From Acidobacteria bacterium UBA6911 (GTDB taxonomy: Bacteria > Acidobacteriota > UBA6911): DNA of 5,918 nt. The notes beneath the pieces were generated by a model. The model saw only the letters and a program-made list of their open reading frames with translations. It was not told the origin of the DNA and made no database searches. Both the position numbers and the translations under genes were made by a program. The stretch covers positions 1 to 5,918 of the forward strand of contig DKBB01000166.1 in assembly GCA_002451015.1 (NCBI GenBank). Reading direction: 5' to 3'. This document shows, one piece after another, positions 1 to 5,754 of this stretch; positions within the stretch are counted from its first letter, which is position 1; the number at the start of each line of letters is the position of its first letter.

Positions 1-500
1 TTCTCATCCCCCTTCCAGTAGGAGCCGGCGATATTGAGGATACGGAAGCTCTCAGGATCAATAAGTCCCGTTTCCGCCAGATGCGGGCCTGTACAGAAAT
101 CCACCACATCGCCAAGACGATAGCAGGACACCCGCTCTCCCGCCTTTTCATGTATCAACTCTACCTTCAGGTTCTCTCCCTGTCCGGTGAAGGTTTCGAT
201 CGCCTCCTCTTTCGAAACGATGAAGGATTCGAAACTAAGATTCTGCGCAATGAGGTCCTTCATCTTCGCTTCAATCTGTTTAAGGTCCGCCTCCACAAAA
301 CGTTCGGATCGGTCGAAATCGTAATAAAAACCATCACTGATGGCAGGTCCGATGCCGAGGTGCGTCTCTGGAAACAGGCTGCAGACAGCCGCCGCCAGAA
401 GATGGGATGTGCTGTGACGGTAAACTTCCAGGGCGGCGTCGGAATCCACGATTTCGCCCGCGGTTCCATCAGCGAATCTGACTTTCAACGGCATCCTCAT
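1..500 (-). CDS. thrS: Threonyl-tRNA synthetase, N-terminal part (cut by window edge)
   Basis: This class II synthetase charges tRNA-Thr in the cytoplasm. The window holds its first 166 residues; the catalytic core lies beyond base 1. What is seen is the second additional (editing) domain. HSTSH (H29, H33) and CTGPH (C136, H140) match the two His and the Cys/His of the editing site that removes mischarged serine. The motifs LGIGP and DGFYYDFD (about 48-63) and SYWKGDE (160-166) are also typical of ThrS. The start at 500 is chosen because GAGGG (509-513) lies 8 bases upstream; a second ATG at 494 is too far from it, and an in-frame TGA lies a few codons upstream. The protein is odd at its N-terminus: only about 26 residues precede the editing domain, so the usual TGS domain of about 60 residues is mostly missing. 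The family assignment is very secure; the exact start is fairly secure. Confidence 0.95.
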   Translation of the reverse strand, partial: MRMPLKVRFADGTAGEIVDSDAALEVYRHSTSHLLAAAVCSLFPETHLGIGPAISDGFYYDFDRSERFVEADLKQIEAKMKDLIAQNLSFESFIVSKEEAIETFTGQGENLKVELIHEKAGERVSCYRLGDVVDFCTGPHLAETGLIDPESFRILNIAGSYWKGDE

Positions 501-508
501 TACACCTA

Positions 509-513
509 CCCTC
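509..513 (-). promoter_or_regulatory. Ribosome binding site of thrS
   Basis: GAGGG on the minus strand sits 8 bases before the ATG at 500. It favours that start over the ATG two codons downstream, and it argues that the short N-terminus of ThrS is real rather than a mis-chosen start. Confidence 0.6.
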
Positions 514-646
514 GCTAACCGGCCTCTTCAGGGCAAGATAAAGTATCTATCCCGGTCAATACTCCTAAATTGGGCGGGAGAAGCGACTCAGGTCCGGCGG
601 GCGTCATGCATTCGACTCATCATTCCAATGAAGAGCGCACAGTTAT

Positions 647-721
647 TGGTAGGCGCGAGCGGATTTGAACCGCTGACCCCTTCCGCGTCAAGGAAGTGCT
701 CTCCCCCTGAGCTACGCGCCT
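647..721 (-). tRNA. tRNA-Val (anticodon GAC), CCA encoded
   Basis: Read on the minus strand this folds into a full cloverleaf of 75 bases. It has acceptor arm AGGCGCG/CGCGCCT, then TA, D arm GCTC/GAGC with loop AGGGGGA, anticodon arm CTTCC/GGAAG with loop TTGACGC, variable loop GGGTC, T arm AGCGG/CCGCT with loop TTCAAAT, discriminator A and an encoded CCA (647-649). The anticodon GAC reads valine codons GUC and GUU; A35, C36 and A73 agree with valine identity. It lies between the S41 protease gene and thrS on the same strand, 146 bases upstream of the thrS start. No clear terminator follows it, so partial read-through into thrS is possible. Confidence 0.96.
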
Positions 722-754
722 AAAAAATAAGGACTTAAACTACCAGAAAGGCTG

Positions 755-773
755 AAATAGTTCAATACTATTT
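755..773. repeat. Inverted repeat upstream of tRNA-Val
   Basis: AAATAGT (755-761) and ACTATTT (767-773) form a perfect 7-base inverted repeat with a 5-base loop. It lies 34 bases upstream of the tRNA and 112 bases downstream of the protease stop. It could be an operator near the tRNA promoter or a weak hairpin at the end of the protease transcript. There is no run of T after it in the minus direction, so a classic intrinsic terminator is not supported. Confidence 0.4.
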
Positions 774-785
774 ACCACCGGCTGA

Positions 786-806
786 ATTTAAACTGTATTT
801 AAACTG
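786..806. repeat. Short tandem repeat, 10-base unit with 11-base period
   Basis: ATTTAAACTG occurs at 786-795 and again at 797-806, one helical turn apart. It is AT-rich and upstream of the tRNA-Val gene on the minus strand, so it could be an UP-type element or a protein-binding site. No function can be assigned from the sequence. Confidence 0.4.
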
Positions 807-884
807 AAAGCCTGTGGCTGGCCGGCATCGAAATGACATGCACCGCCATGGCCTGTGGATACGGAGAAACTCAGGAACCGAGGG

Positions 885-2141
885 TCAGGCGGCTTCCTTT
901 AAAGGAATCTCCTTATCAGACAACACTTCCAGCGCCTTCTCCAACTGGATTCTATCAACTTTTTTCCGCAACTGCTGATACTTCATTGTTTCATCCTGGT
1001 CATCGTAATAGGACTCGACTGCCAGATCCTGACGGGTCTCATCATCCGGAACCCGAATATCGGGCAGAATCCCGGCATTGCGAATGGTTTCATCCTGGAT
1101 GACCTTGCCGCCGGGCGTGTAATATTTCGCAGTTGAGAGTATCAGCATGGCGCCGCTCTTAAGTTCTATTGTTGTTTGGGAAGATCCTAGGCCGAAGGAT
1201 TTCTCCCCTATAATAGTCGCTCGCTCACGATCTTTAAGCGCACCGGCAGCTATCTCGGCAGCAGACGCCGAGGAAGCGTTAATAATGACCACAAGCGGCA
1301 GATCGGTAATATACTTTTCAGGTACGGATTCGATTGTACGGACTTTTTCGCCCAGACGGTTCTGACTGTAACAGATAATCCCGTCGGGTATAAAGAAGTT
1401 CGCCAGTTCGGCACCTTCCTCCAGACCACCGTCAGCACTATCTCTAAGATCAAGTATAAGTTTTTCCACACCTCCGGAAAGAAGAGCCATCAATTGATTT
1501 TTCGCCTGGCCAATGGATGCATCTGCTAGAGACGAGATGTCCAATAAGCCTATATGCCCATCTAAAATCTCAGATTTGACGGTTTCCGAGGAGGAAGGTC
1601 TCAATGTAAGTTCCATCTCGAGGGGATTGGACCTTGAGCTCCTGAATATCTCCACCTTCACTTTTGTACCCGGAGCACCCAGCAGGTAGCTCTCGGCCTC
1701 TAAGAGGCTTTTATCTTCAACCAGTTGCCCGTTCACGGAAATTAAGTAGTCTCCGGGCCGGATCCCCACTTCCTCCGCAGGACCATTCTGCTCGCAGGAG
1801 ACGACATAAATCACATCGGAACGTTTCGAAAGAATCATACCGGCCCACGCACTCCCGGAAGCATGGCGCTTTTGAAGGGCCTCATAACGCTCTCTGGGAA
1901 GAAAGCTGCAATAGGGATCAAGAGCGCTAATCAAACCGCGCATCGCGCCTTCCTGAACCTTATTCATGTCGGGTTCCTCTACATAATCGTTGGCGACCCT
2001 TTTGAGAACATCCATAAAGACGGATATTTCCTTGTAGGCCTCATCCTTAGCGACCACTTTTCCATAAAAAGCAGCCGAAACACCATATATAACAATGATT
2101 AAGGAGCCCAGAAATACTAAAGTTTTTCCTTTATTAAACAT
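885..2141 (-). CDS. Membrane-anchored PDZ/S41 C-terminal-processing protease (CtpA/Prc type) with catalytic lysine replaced
   Basis: The 418-residue protein has a short basic start and one membrane segment (about 8-27), so it should be anchored with its body outside the cytoplasm. An N-terminal helical part follows, with LDPYCSFLPRERYEAL (74-89) typical of this family, then a PDZ domain (about 95-168, GIRPGDYLISVNG at 126-138) and an S41 protease domain (about 190-360). Such proteases trim or degrade periplasmic proteins from the C-terminus, using a Ser/Lys dyad. S293 in SSASAAEI aligns with the Prc nucleophile S430, and D304 aligns with D441. The position exactly 25 residues after the serine, lysine in Prc (FGKG), is L318 here (FGLG). 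The R-x-N-x-G-G motif is also altered (LRDSADGGL, 232-240). It may be inactive, slow or use another base such as K314. The start ATG has GAGG 4 bases upstream, and a promoter lies at 2175-2203. Confidence 0.92.
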   Translation of the reverse strand: MFNKGKTLVFLGSLIIVIYGVSAAFYGKVVAKDEAYKEISVFMDVLKRVANDYVEEPDMNKVQEGAMRGLISALDPYCSFLPRERYEALQKRHASGSAWAGMILSKRSDVIYVVSCEQNGPAEEVGIRPGDYLISVNGQLVEDKSLLEAESYLLGAPGTKVKVEIFRSSRSNPLEMELTLRPSSSETVKSEILDGHIGLLDISSLADASIGQAKNQLMALLSGGVEKLILDLRDSADGGLEEGAELANFFIPDGIICYSQNRLGEKVRTIESVPEKYITDLPLVVIINASSASAAEIAAGALKDRERATIIGEKSFGLGSSQTTIELKSGAMLILSTAKYYTPGGKVIQDETIRNAGILPDIRVPDDETRQDLAVESYYDDQDETMKYQQLRKKVDRIQLEKALEVLSDKEIPLKEAA

Positions 2142-2174
2142 AGATCCTCACAAGCCAGTTGGGGCAACTCCAAA

Positions 2175-2203
2175 ATTGTATAGCAATTAAATACCCTATT
2201 CAA
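2175..2203 (-). promoter_or_regulatory. Sigma70-type promoter of the S41 protease gene
   Basis: On the minus strand, TTGAAT (2198-2203) and TACAAT (2175-2180) are separated by exactly 17 bases. The -10 box matches consensus at 5 of 6 and the -35 box at 4 of 6. The start point would fall near 2168, giving a short leader of about 27 bases that contains the GAGG ribosome site at 2146-2149. This is the best promoter in the window. Confidence 0.6.
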
Positions 2204-2219
2204 ATGGGATTTCCAATAT

Positions 2220-2339
2220 TTATCCGGCGTTAGCCCCTGATATGGCAGCGACATCGACACGATCGGCCGGATACATGCCGTCCAATTCACCGGCGATTTC
2301 AATATCCTTACCATTCAAAGGAAAACAACAAGATATCAA
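2220..2339 (-). other. Possible 39-codon small frame or gene remnant
   Basis: A minus-strand frame from a TTG at 2339 to TAA (2220-2222) reads MISCCFPLNGKDIEIAGELD, then a further GMYPADRVDVAAISGANAG. Its middle and end have coding-like codons (GCC, GGC, GTC, GAT, CTG-type usage), unlike typical spacer DNA. GTGAGG stands directly before the TTG, with only one base between. It ends just upstream of the protease -35 box. It is not recognised, and could equally be chance or the tail of a decayed gene. Confidence 0.15.
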
Positions 2340-2386
2340 ACCTCACGCCCGCCTTTCATGCAACGAAACCTATGAAAAATAAGGGC

Positions 2387-2414
2387 TAAGCAAAATCATA
2401 TCCTGTTCCGATAA
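2387..2414 (+). promoter_or_regulatory. Sigma28 (FliA)-like promoter candidate for the chemoreceptor
   Basis: TCCGATAA (2407-2414) matches the flagellar sigma28 -10 element GCCGATAA at 7 of 8. TAAG (2387-2390) stands 16 bases upstream as a weak -35. Chemoreceptor genes are often in this regulon, which makes the match interesting, but the start codon at 2741 would then have a leader of over 300 bases. The frame at 2489-2683 would lie inside that leader. Confidence 0.3.
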
Positions 2415-2437
2415 AGATTTATTAGCAATACGACTCT

Positions 2438-2467
2438 TTGAAATTCAAGCAACCGTAGCGCTATTTT
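2438..2467 (+). promoter_or_regulatory. Weak sigma70-like promoter candidate
   Basis: TTGAAA (2438-2443, 5 of 6) and TATTTT (2462-2467, 4 of 6) are separated by 18 bases. The predicted start would lie about 15 bases before the ATG at 2489. The -35 overlaps a small palindrome, TTGAA-A-TTCAA. It could serve the 2489 frame and the chemoreceptor gene behind it. Confidence 0.25.
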
Positions 2468-2488
2468 CAGAATTTTCGTCTTATTGGA

Positions 2489-2683
2489 ATGGACGGAAAT
2501 AACGATCCGTTCTTTAAATTGAAGGCGCAGGCGAATGATTTTCCACCCGATAAAGCGAGACTATTACCTGCACTTTTTCAGCATCCGTATTCCTCAGATG
2601 TTTTCGAAGAGAAGTATTTGGGAAGCAAATGGAAACACGACACACGGATCGGTTCCTGTAGCCCGGGGAAAGCATGTTTTTGA
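2489..2683 (+). other. Possible 64-residue upstream frame, in phase with the chemoreceptor
   Basis: The frame starts MDGNNDPFFKLKAQANDF and ends in TGA at 2681-2683. It is not recognised; it is soluble-looking, with no membrane segment. Only a weak GGA stands before the ATG. It is in the same frame as the chemoreceptor gene and separated from its ATG by 57 bases with no further stop between. It may be a leader peptide gene coupled to the receptor, a former N-terminus cut off by a nonsense change, or chance. Another frame is also open over 2535-2744, which weakens the coding argument. Confidence 0.2.
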
Positions 2684-2729
2684 TATTGGGGGAGAAATCG
2701 GATTGCTGACGCCTTGGCTGAAACCGGAT

Positions 2730-2733
2730 GGAG
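2730..2733 (+). promoter_or_regulatory. Ribosome binding site deciding the chemoreceptor start
   Basis: GGAG stands 7 bases before the ATG at 2741. An in-frame TTG at 2714 would add nine residues but has no ribosome site in a useful position, so 2741 is preferred. Confidence 0.65.
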
Positions 2734-2740
2734 CGCATTT

Positions 2741-4285
2741 ATGAATGGATTTAAATGGCTTGGCGGATTGAAAATCAGGACACAGCTTCTTACTGCCTTC
2801 TGTTTCATCAGCGTTCTCATTGTCGTTTCCGAATTTCTGGGCGTGACCGCGCTGCTGGTCTGCGCAGCACTCCTCAGTCCGATTGCGGGAATCCTGATAT
2901 CCATCAATATTGACGGTAGGCTGCAAAGGGTCCGAAACTGCCTGGGAAAACTGGCCGTCGGGAATATCGATATCACCATCCATGAGGAGTCGATGGATGA
3001 AATGTGCGGGCTGGCAGAATCGTTTCAAGAAGTCCTCGATTATCAAAAGGACCTGGCGCGCTCCCTGGCACAATTTGCCCGGGGAAATACAGGCCTGGAA
3101 ATAGTCGAACGCTGCGACAGAGACTCTATGAACCAGTTGCTTCAGCTCTATATTAATAACACCCGGATGTTTGAACAGGAGGTGGCACGGGTTTCCGAAT
3201 CCATGAGAAGGGGGCAGCTGCGAGAGCGTTGTAACGACACGAGTGCAGGTGCTTTTGCCGGAATCAGGGAGAATATCAATCGGATTCTGAAAACGCTCGT
3301 CCGGCAGCCGGGCCAGGCTATACAAACCCTGAACCAGGTCATGGCGGGAGATCTTACTTCCCGGCTGGAAGATGATAGTCCGGGGGACCATGAGGTTTTC
3401 CGGGATGCCCTGAATGCGACCCTTGAAACCCTGGACGATTCCTTGAACAGGGTTAAAACAGCGGCGGAACAGGTCTCGCTGGCATCAAGACAGATCAATG
3501 CCGGAAGCCAGACGCTTTCTCAAGGCGCCTCGCAACAGGCGGTTTCGATCGAAGAGGTAACAAGCAGTCTGCAGGAGGTCGCGGCGATGACCAAGCAGAA
3601 CGCCGAAAACGCCAGTGAAGCGCACAACCTGTCGAAAATCGCGGAATCTACTACGGCAGCGGGAGTGGAGAGTATGATGCGGCTGTCCGAAGCGATCGAT
3701 CGAATAAAGACTTCCTCCGATTCCACGGCTAAAATCATCAAAACCATCGACGAAATAGCATTTCAGACAAATCTGCTGGCGCTCAATGCAGCGGTTGAGG
3801 CTGCCCGAGCGGGTGATGCAGGAAAAGGATTTGCCGTTGTCGCTGAAGAGGTCAGAAATCTGGCAATGCGGAGCGCAGAGGCGGCCAAGAATACGGCAAG
3901 TCTGATTGAAGAATCGTTGAAAAACTCCCAAAGCGGGGTGGTATTGAACCAGGAGGTACTGAAAAAGCTCGACGAAATCAACGGCAAGGTGAGTAAGGTC
4001 GGATCCGTTATGGAGAATATTGCGGAAGCATCCGAACAACAGTCCAGGGCGGTGGATCAGGTTAATAATATTATCACCCAGATGAATTCCGTCACGCAAC
4101 AGGTCGCAGCCAATGCCGAAGAATCGGCCAGCGGTGCTAATGAGTTGAACAGGCAGGCCATGGAATTAAACAGCCTGGTTGCCACATTCAATCTCAGCGA
4201 TGATAAAACCCCGGGCGTGGAATATAGGAATGCTGCTCTCCTGAGACTGCGCGAGCGGCATTCGCCATCACCTGCATCCGTTTAA
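2741..4285 (+). CDS. Methyl-accepting chemotaxis protein without periplasmic sensor domain, four HAMP-like units
   Basis: The 514-residue receptor signals through CheW/CheA to the flagellar motor or a similar output. After a short basic N-terminus there are two hydrophobic segments (about 14-30 and 34-56), parted only by a few residues around E31, so there is no room for a periplasmic ligand domain. A HAMP domain follows (about 57-105, LAVGN at 71-75), then three more HAMP-like units judged by the repeated L-x-x-(M/F)-x-x-G-(N/D/Q) pattern at G115, G158 and G203. The methylation helices and signalling hairpin fill about 240-485. The tip is the invariant [21 protein letters not shown] (338-358, given as its core), and from NAENA to the C-terminal VATFNL the spacing equals E. 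coli Tar. Likely methylation glutamates lie around 271-272 and 460-461. There is no C-terminal NWETF-type CheR tether. It may sense through the membrane, the cytoplasmic HAMP chain or a partner protein. The family call is certain; the HAMP count is by eye. Confidence 0.95.
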   Translation: MNGFKWLGGLKIRTQLLTAFCFISVLIVVSEFLGVTALLVCAALLSPIAGILISINIDGRLQRVRNCLGKLAVGNIDITIHEESMDEMCGLAESFQEVLDYQKDLARSLAQFARGNTGLEIVERCDRDSMNQLLQLYINNTRMFEQEVARVSESMRRGQLRERCNDTSAGAFAGIRENINRILKTLVRQPGQAIQTLNQVMAGDLTSRLEDDSPGDHEVFRDALNATLETLDDSLNRVKTAAEQVSLASRQINAGSQTLSQGASQQAVSIEEVTSSLQEVAAMTKQNAENASEAHNLSKIAESTTAAGVESMMRLSEAIDRIKTSSDSTAKIIKTIDEIAFQTNLLALNAAVEAARAGDAGKGFAVVAEEVRNLAMRSAEAAKNTASLIEESLKNSQSGVVLNQEVLKKLDEINGKVSKVGSVMENIAEASEQQSRAVDQVNNIITQMNSVTQQVAANAEESASGANELNRQAMELNSLVATFNLSDDKTPGVEYRNAALLRLRERHSPSPASV

Positions 4286-4425
4286 CCGTGGGAGTTCCCT
4301 GTTTGAAAGCCGGTGGGGAGCCCCCGCATGCATAATCGCAAGACACATACGAACCGGCCGGCAACCGCAGCCAAAGTACCCTGTCAACATAAATCATTCA
4401 CGAGAGCATGAAGATATAAGGAGTT
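4286..4425. other. Convergent spacer, GC-rich and repeat-bearing
   Basis: This separates the stops of the chemoreceptor (plus) and mannanase (minus) genes. It holds a near-identical direct repeat (AGTTCCCTGT at 4293-4302, AGTACCCTGT at 4375-4384), an inverted pair GCCGGT (4309-4314) and ACCGGC (4353-4358), and the palindromes GCATGC (4326-4331) and CCGGCCGG. These could fold into a branched RNA. No hairpin with a T-run was found in either direction, so neither gene has an obvious intrinsic terminator here. Confidence 0.4.
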
Positions 4426-5598
4426 TCACTCTTTTCGGTATACCCGATAATTTCCATTCTCGAAAATCACATCTTCCTTTGCCAGGATTTTTCCACTTTC
4501 GAATAAAGCATTGAAGCGGTCGACTCCATTTCCCCACAATACCAGGTTGCCCCAATGCATAAACCAGGTCCAGTCGGTCTGCAACCTCAGAACGTCAATG
4601 TTCGGCGGCGGAGTGACTTCCCCGATTGCAATCGGTTTCCCCCCGGCAAGCTGCACAAGATCGTCATAATGTGATTGCTTCCAATCTTCCCGGTACAAAT
4701 CGGCTGCCAATACATCGACATACTCGAGGCCGGGCCAGAATTCCTCATAGGCATGGGCTTCGTCTCCAGGAACATCCCGGGGCGCATTGGGATTCCAGAC
4801 CCATATCAGGTTGTTCAACTTGTGATGGTTCACGTAATAGTCGTACATCATAATCCAGAGTTTCTTGAAGCCGTTTTCCCCTTTATGATTGCACCACCAG
4901 AACCATACACCGTTCATCTCGTGGTAAGGGCGCCATAGAACCGGCACTCCGGCGTCCCTGAGTCGTTTCAGGTAAAATGCCACGGTATCGGCTTGAACTT
5001 TCCACGCATTGTTTAAAACGGTGCCTTCCGTGGTCAACTCGTCCCACTGCTGTGGCGTCGGGCGGTCTTCCATCGCCCAGATTTTATCCCCGTCGCAACA
5101 ATCGCCGAATCCCGGGGGGCAGGCGTGCCACATAAGGGTAATGATAAATCCTTCGCCGTGCCTGGCGATAATGGTATCCACCAGGCCCTGTCGCGCCTCA
5201 TGGGGTGTCAATCCCGTAAATTCAACATCCAGGGACGGCAGCACCTCAAACGAGGCAATATCGCCAGGATCGGCTAAATTCAGAGGACCGCAATGCTGAA
5301 ATCGGATCGGTTCATCACCCTCATAACAGAAACTGAAGTCCGATCCCCATACCACCGGATACTTGCCTGTCTTTTCTTTAATCAGGTCCGTGTATTTCGA
5401 TCCTGTCGAGATAAAATTGTGTTGTCCCGACAAAATATACTCCCCCTGGATTTCGTATAAAAAATTGAGCAGTTTTCGAGCCTCGGGGGAGGCATCGGGA
5501 TTTACGGATCTCCCGGACTCCTTTGCGCATGAAGAAAAAAATGCAATCACGCACAGGACAAACCACCCCATGTATCGCATACGGATCTCCATATCCAT
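4426..5598 (-). CDS. Lipoprotein glycoside hydrolase family 26, probable endo-beta-1,4-mannanase
   Basis: The 390-residue enzyme begins with a lipoprotein signal: hydrophobic 11-22 and lipobox FSSC with the acylated Cys at 24, followed by Ala, so an outer-membrane or cell-surface location is likely. One GH26 (beta/alpha)8 domain fills about 38-385. Seen motifs are ILSGQHNF (55-62), TLMWH (154-158), WRPYHEMNG (222-230, acid/base E227, preceded by H226), WVWNPNAP (266-273), and IGEVTPPP (325-332, nucleophile E327). The two glutamates are 100 residues apart, near the spacing in known mannanases. GH26 enzymes mainly cut mannan, glucomannan and galactomannan with retention; some cut xylan or mixed-linkage glucan, so the substrate is inferred. 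A Cys-rich loop (C160, C167, C168) follows TLMWH and may hold a disulfide. No carbohydrate-binding module is attached and no utilisation genes adjoin. The ATG at 5598 has GGAG 7 bases upstream; ATG at 5580 also has one and gives a shorter signal. Confidence 0.93.
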   Translation of the reverse strand: MDMEIRMRYMGWFVLCVIAFFSSCAKESGRSVNPDASPEARKLLNFLYEIQGEYILSGQHNFISTGSKYTDLIKEKTGKYPVVWGSDFSFCYEGDEPIRFQHCGPLNLADPGDIASFEVLPSLDVEFTGLTPHEARQGLVDTIIARHGEGFIITLMWHACPPGFGDCCDGDKIWAMEDRPTPQQWDELTTEGTVLNNAWKVQADTVAFYLKRLRDAGVPVLWRPYHEMNGVWFWWCNHKGENGFKKLWIMMYDYYVNHHKLNNLIWVWNPNAPRDVPGDEAHAYEEFWPGLEYVDVLAADLYREDWKQSHYDDLVQLAGGKPIAIGEVTPPPNIDVLRLQTDWTWFMHWGNLVLWGNGVDRFNALFESGKILAKEDVIFENGNYRVYRKE

Positions 5599-5605
5599 CC
5601 CATAT

Positions 5606-5609
5606 CTCC
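5606..5609 (-). promoter_or_regulatory. Ribosome binding site of the mannanase gene
   Basis: GGAG on the minus strand stands 7 bases before the ATG at 5598. A second GGAG (5587-5590) stands 6 bases before the in-frame ATG at 5580, so both starts are possible. Either leaves the lipoprotein signal intact. Confidence 0.5.
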
Positions 5610-5718
5610 AGCCGGATGGGAGTACGGGACAGGGGCATTAAAAGGGCAGCATCTATAATACATAATGACGCCCCTCTTTTCACAAGGCATCCGTATAATT
5701 ATTGTTCAATCCGAGCCG

Positions 5719-5747
5719 TTGACTGTTACAGGTGCGTATGTTCCAAT
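5719..5747 (+). promoter_or_regulatory. Possible sigma70-like promoter for ruvX
   Basis: TTGACT (5719-5724, 5 of 6) and TCCAAT (5742-5747, 4 of 6) are 17 bases apart. Transcription would begin at about 5754-5755, right at the proposed GTG start. Two perfect TATAAT hexamers also occur on this strand (5654-5659 and 5694-5699) but neither has a good -35 partner. The 156-base divergent spacer must also hold the mannanase promoter; TATTAT on the minus strand near 5652-5660 is a weak candidate. Confidence 0.3.
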
Positions 5748-5754
5748 TGAATGC

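Larger units (their letters stand above)
2142..2740. other. Divergent intergenic region, about 600 bases, no confident gene
   Basis: This separates the minus-strand protease gene from the plus-strand chemoreceptor gene. The left end holds the protease ribosome site and promoter. The middle (about 2340-2480) is AT-richer and carries two weak plus-strand promoter candidates. Two coding-looking short frames lie here, one on each strand (2220-2339 minus, 2489-2683 plus), listed separately. No tRNA, known riboswitch, intrinsic terminator or mobile-element end was recognised. The length is unusual next to the much tighter spacers elsewhere in the window and would fit either a long regulated leader or gene remnants. 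Confidence 0.6.

Noticed and set aside
81..518. Open plus-strand frame of 145 codons
   Set aside because: It is antisense to thrS, whose editing-site motifs are unmistakable in the minus-strand frame.
2340..2480. c-di-GMP riboswitch before the chemoreceptor
   Set aside because: The GCAAA and CCTA-like pieces do not fit the conserved GEMM core; neither the ACGCAAAGCC segment nor the tetraloop receptor is present.
2594..3391. Open minus-strand frame of 265 codons across the start of the chemoreceptor
   Set aside because: It is antisense to clear HAMP and membrane coding sequence, has no recognisable domain and its codons mirror the sense gene.
3485..4099. Open minus-strand frame of 204 codons
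   Set aside because: It lies wholly antisense to the highly conserved receptor signalling hairpin.
4194..4397. Minus-strand frame of 67 codons over the receptor tail and spacer
   Set aside because: It has no ribosome site and half of it is antisense to the receptor; the GC-rich spacer alone explains the open frame.
5630..5685. Intrinsic terminator between mannanase and ruvX genes
   Set aside because: AAAAGGGC and GCCCCTCTTTT pair only with a bulge around a long loop, and no gene ends there: both neighbours start from this spacer.
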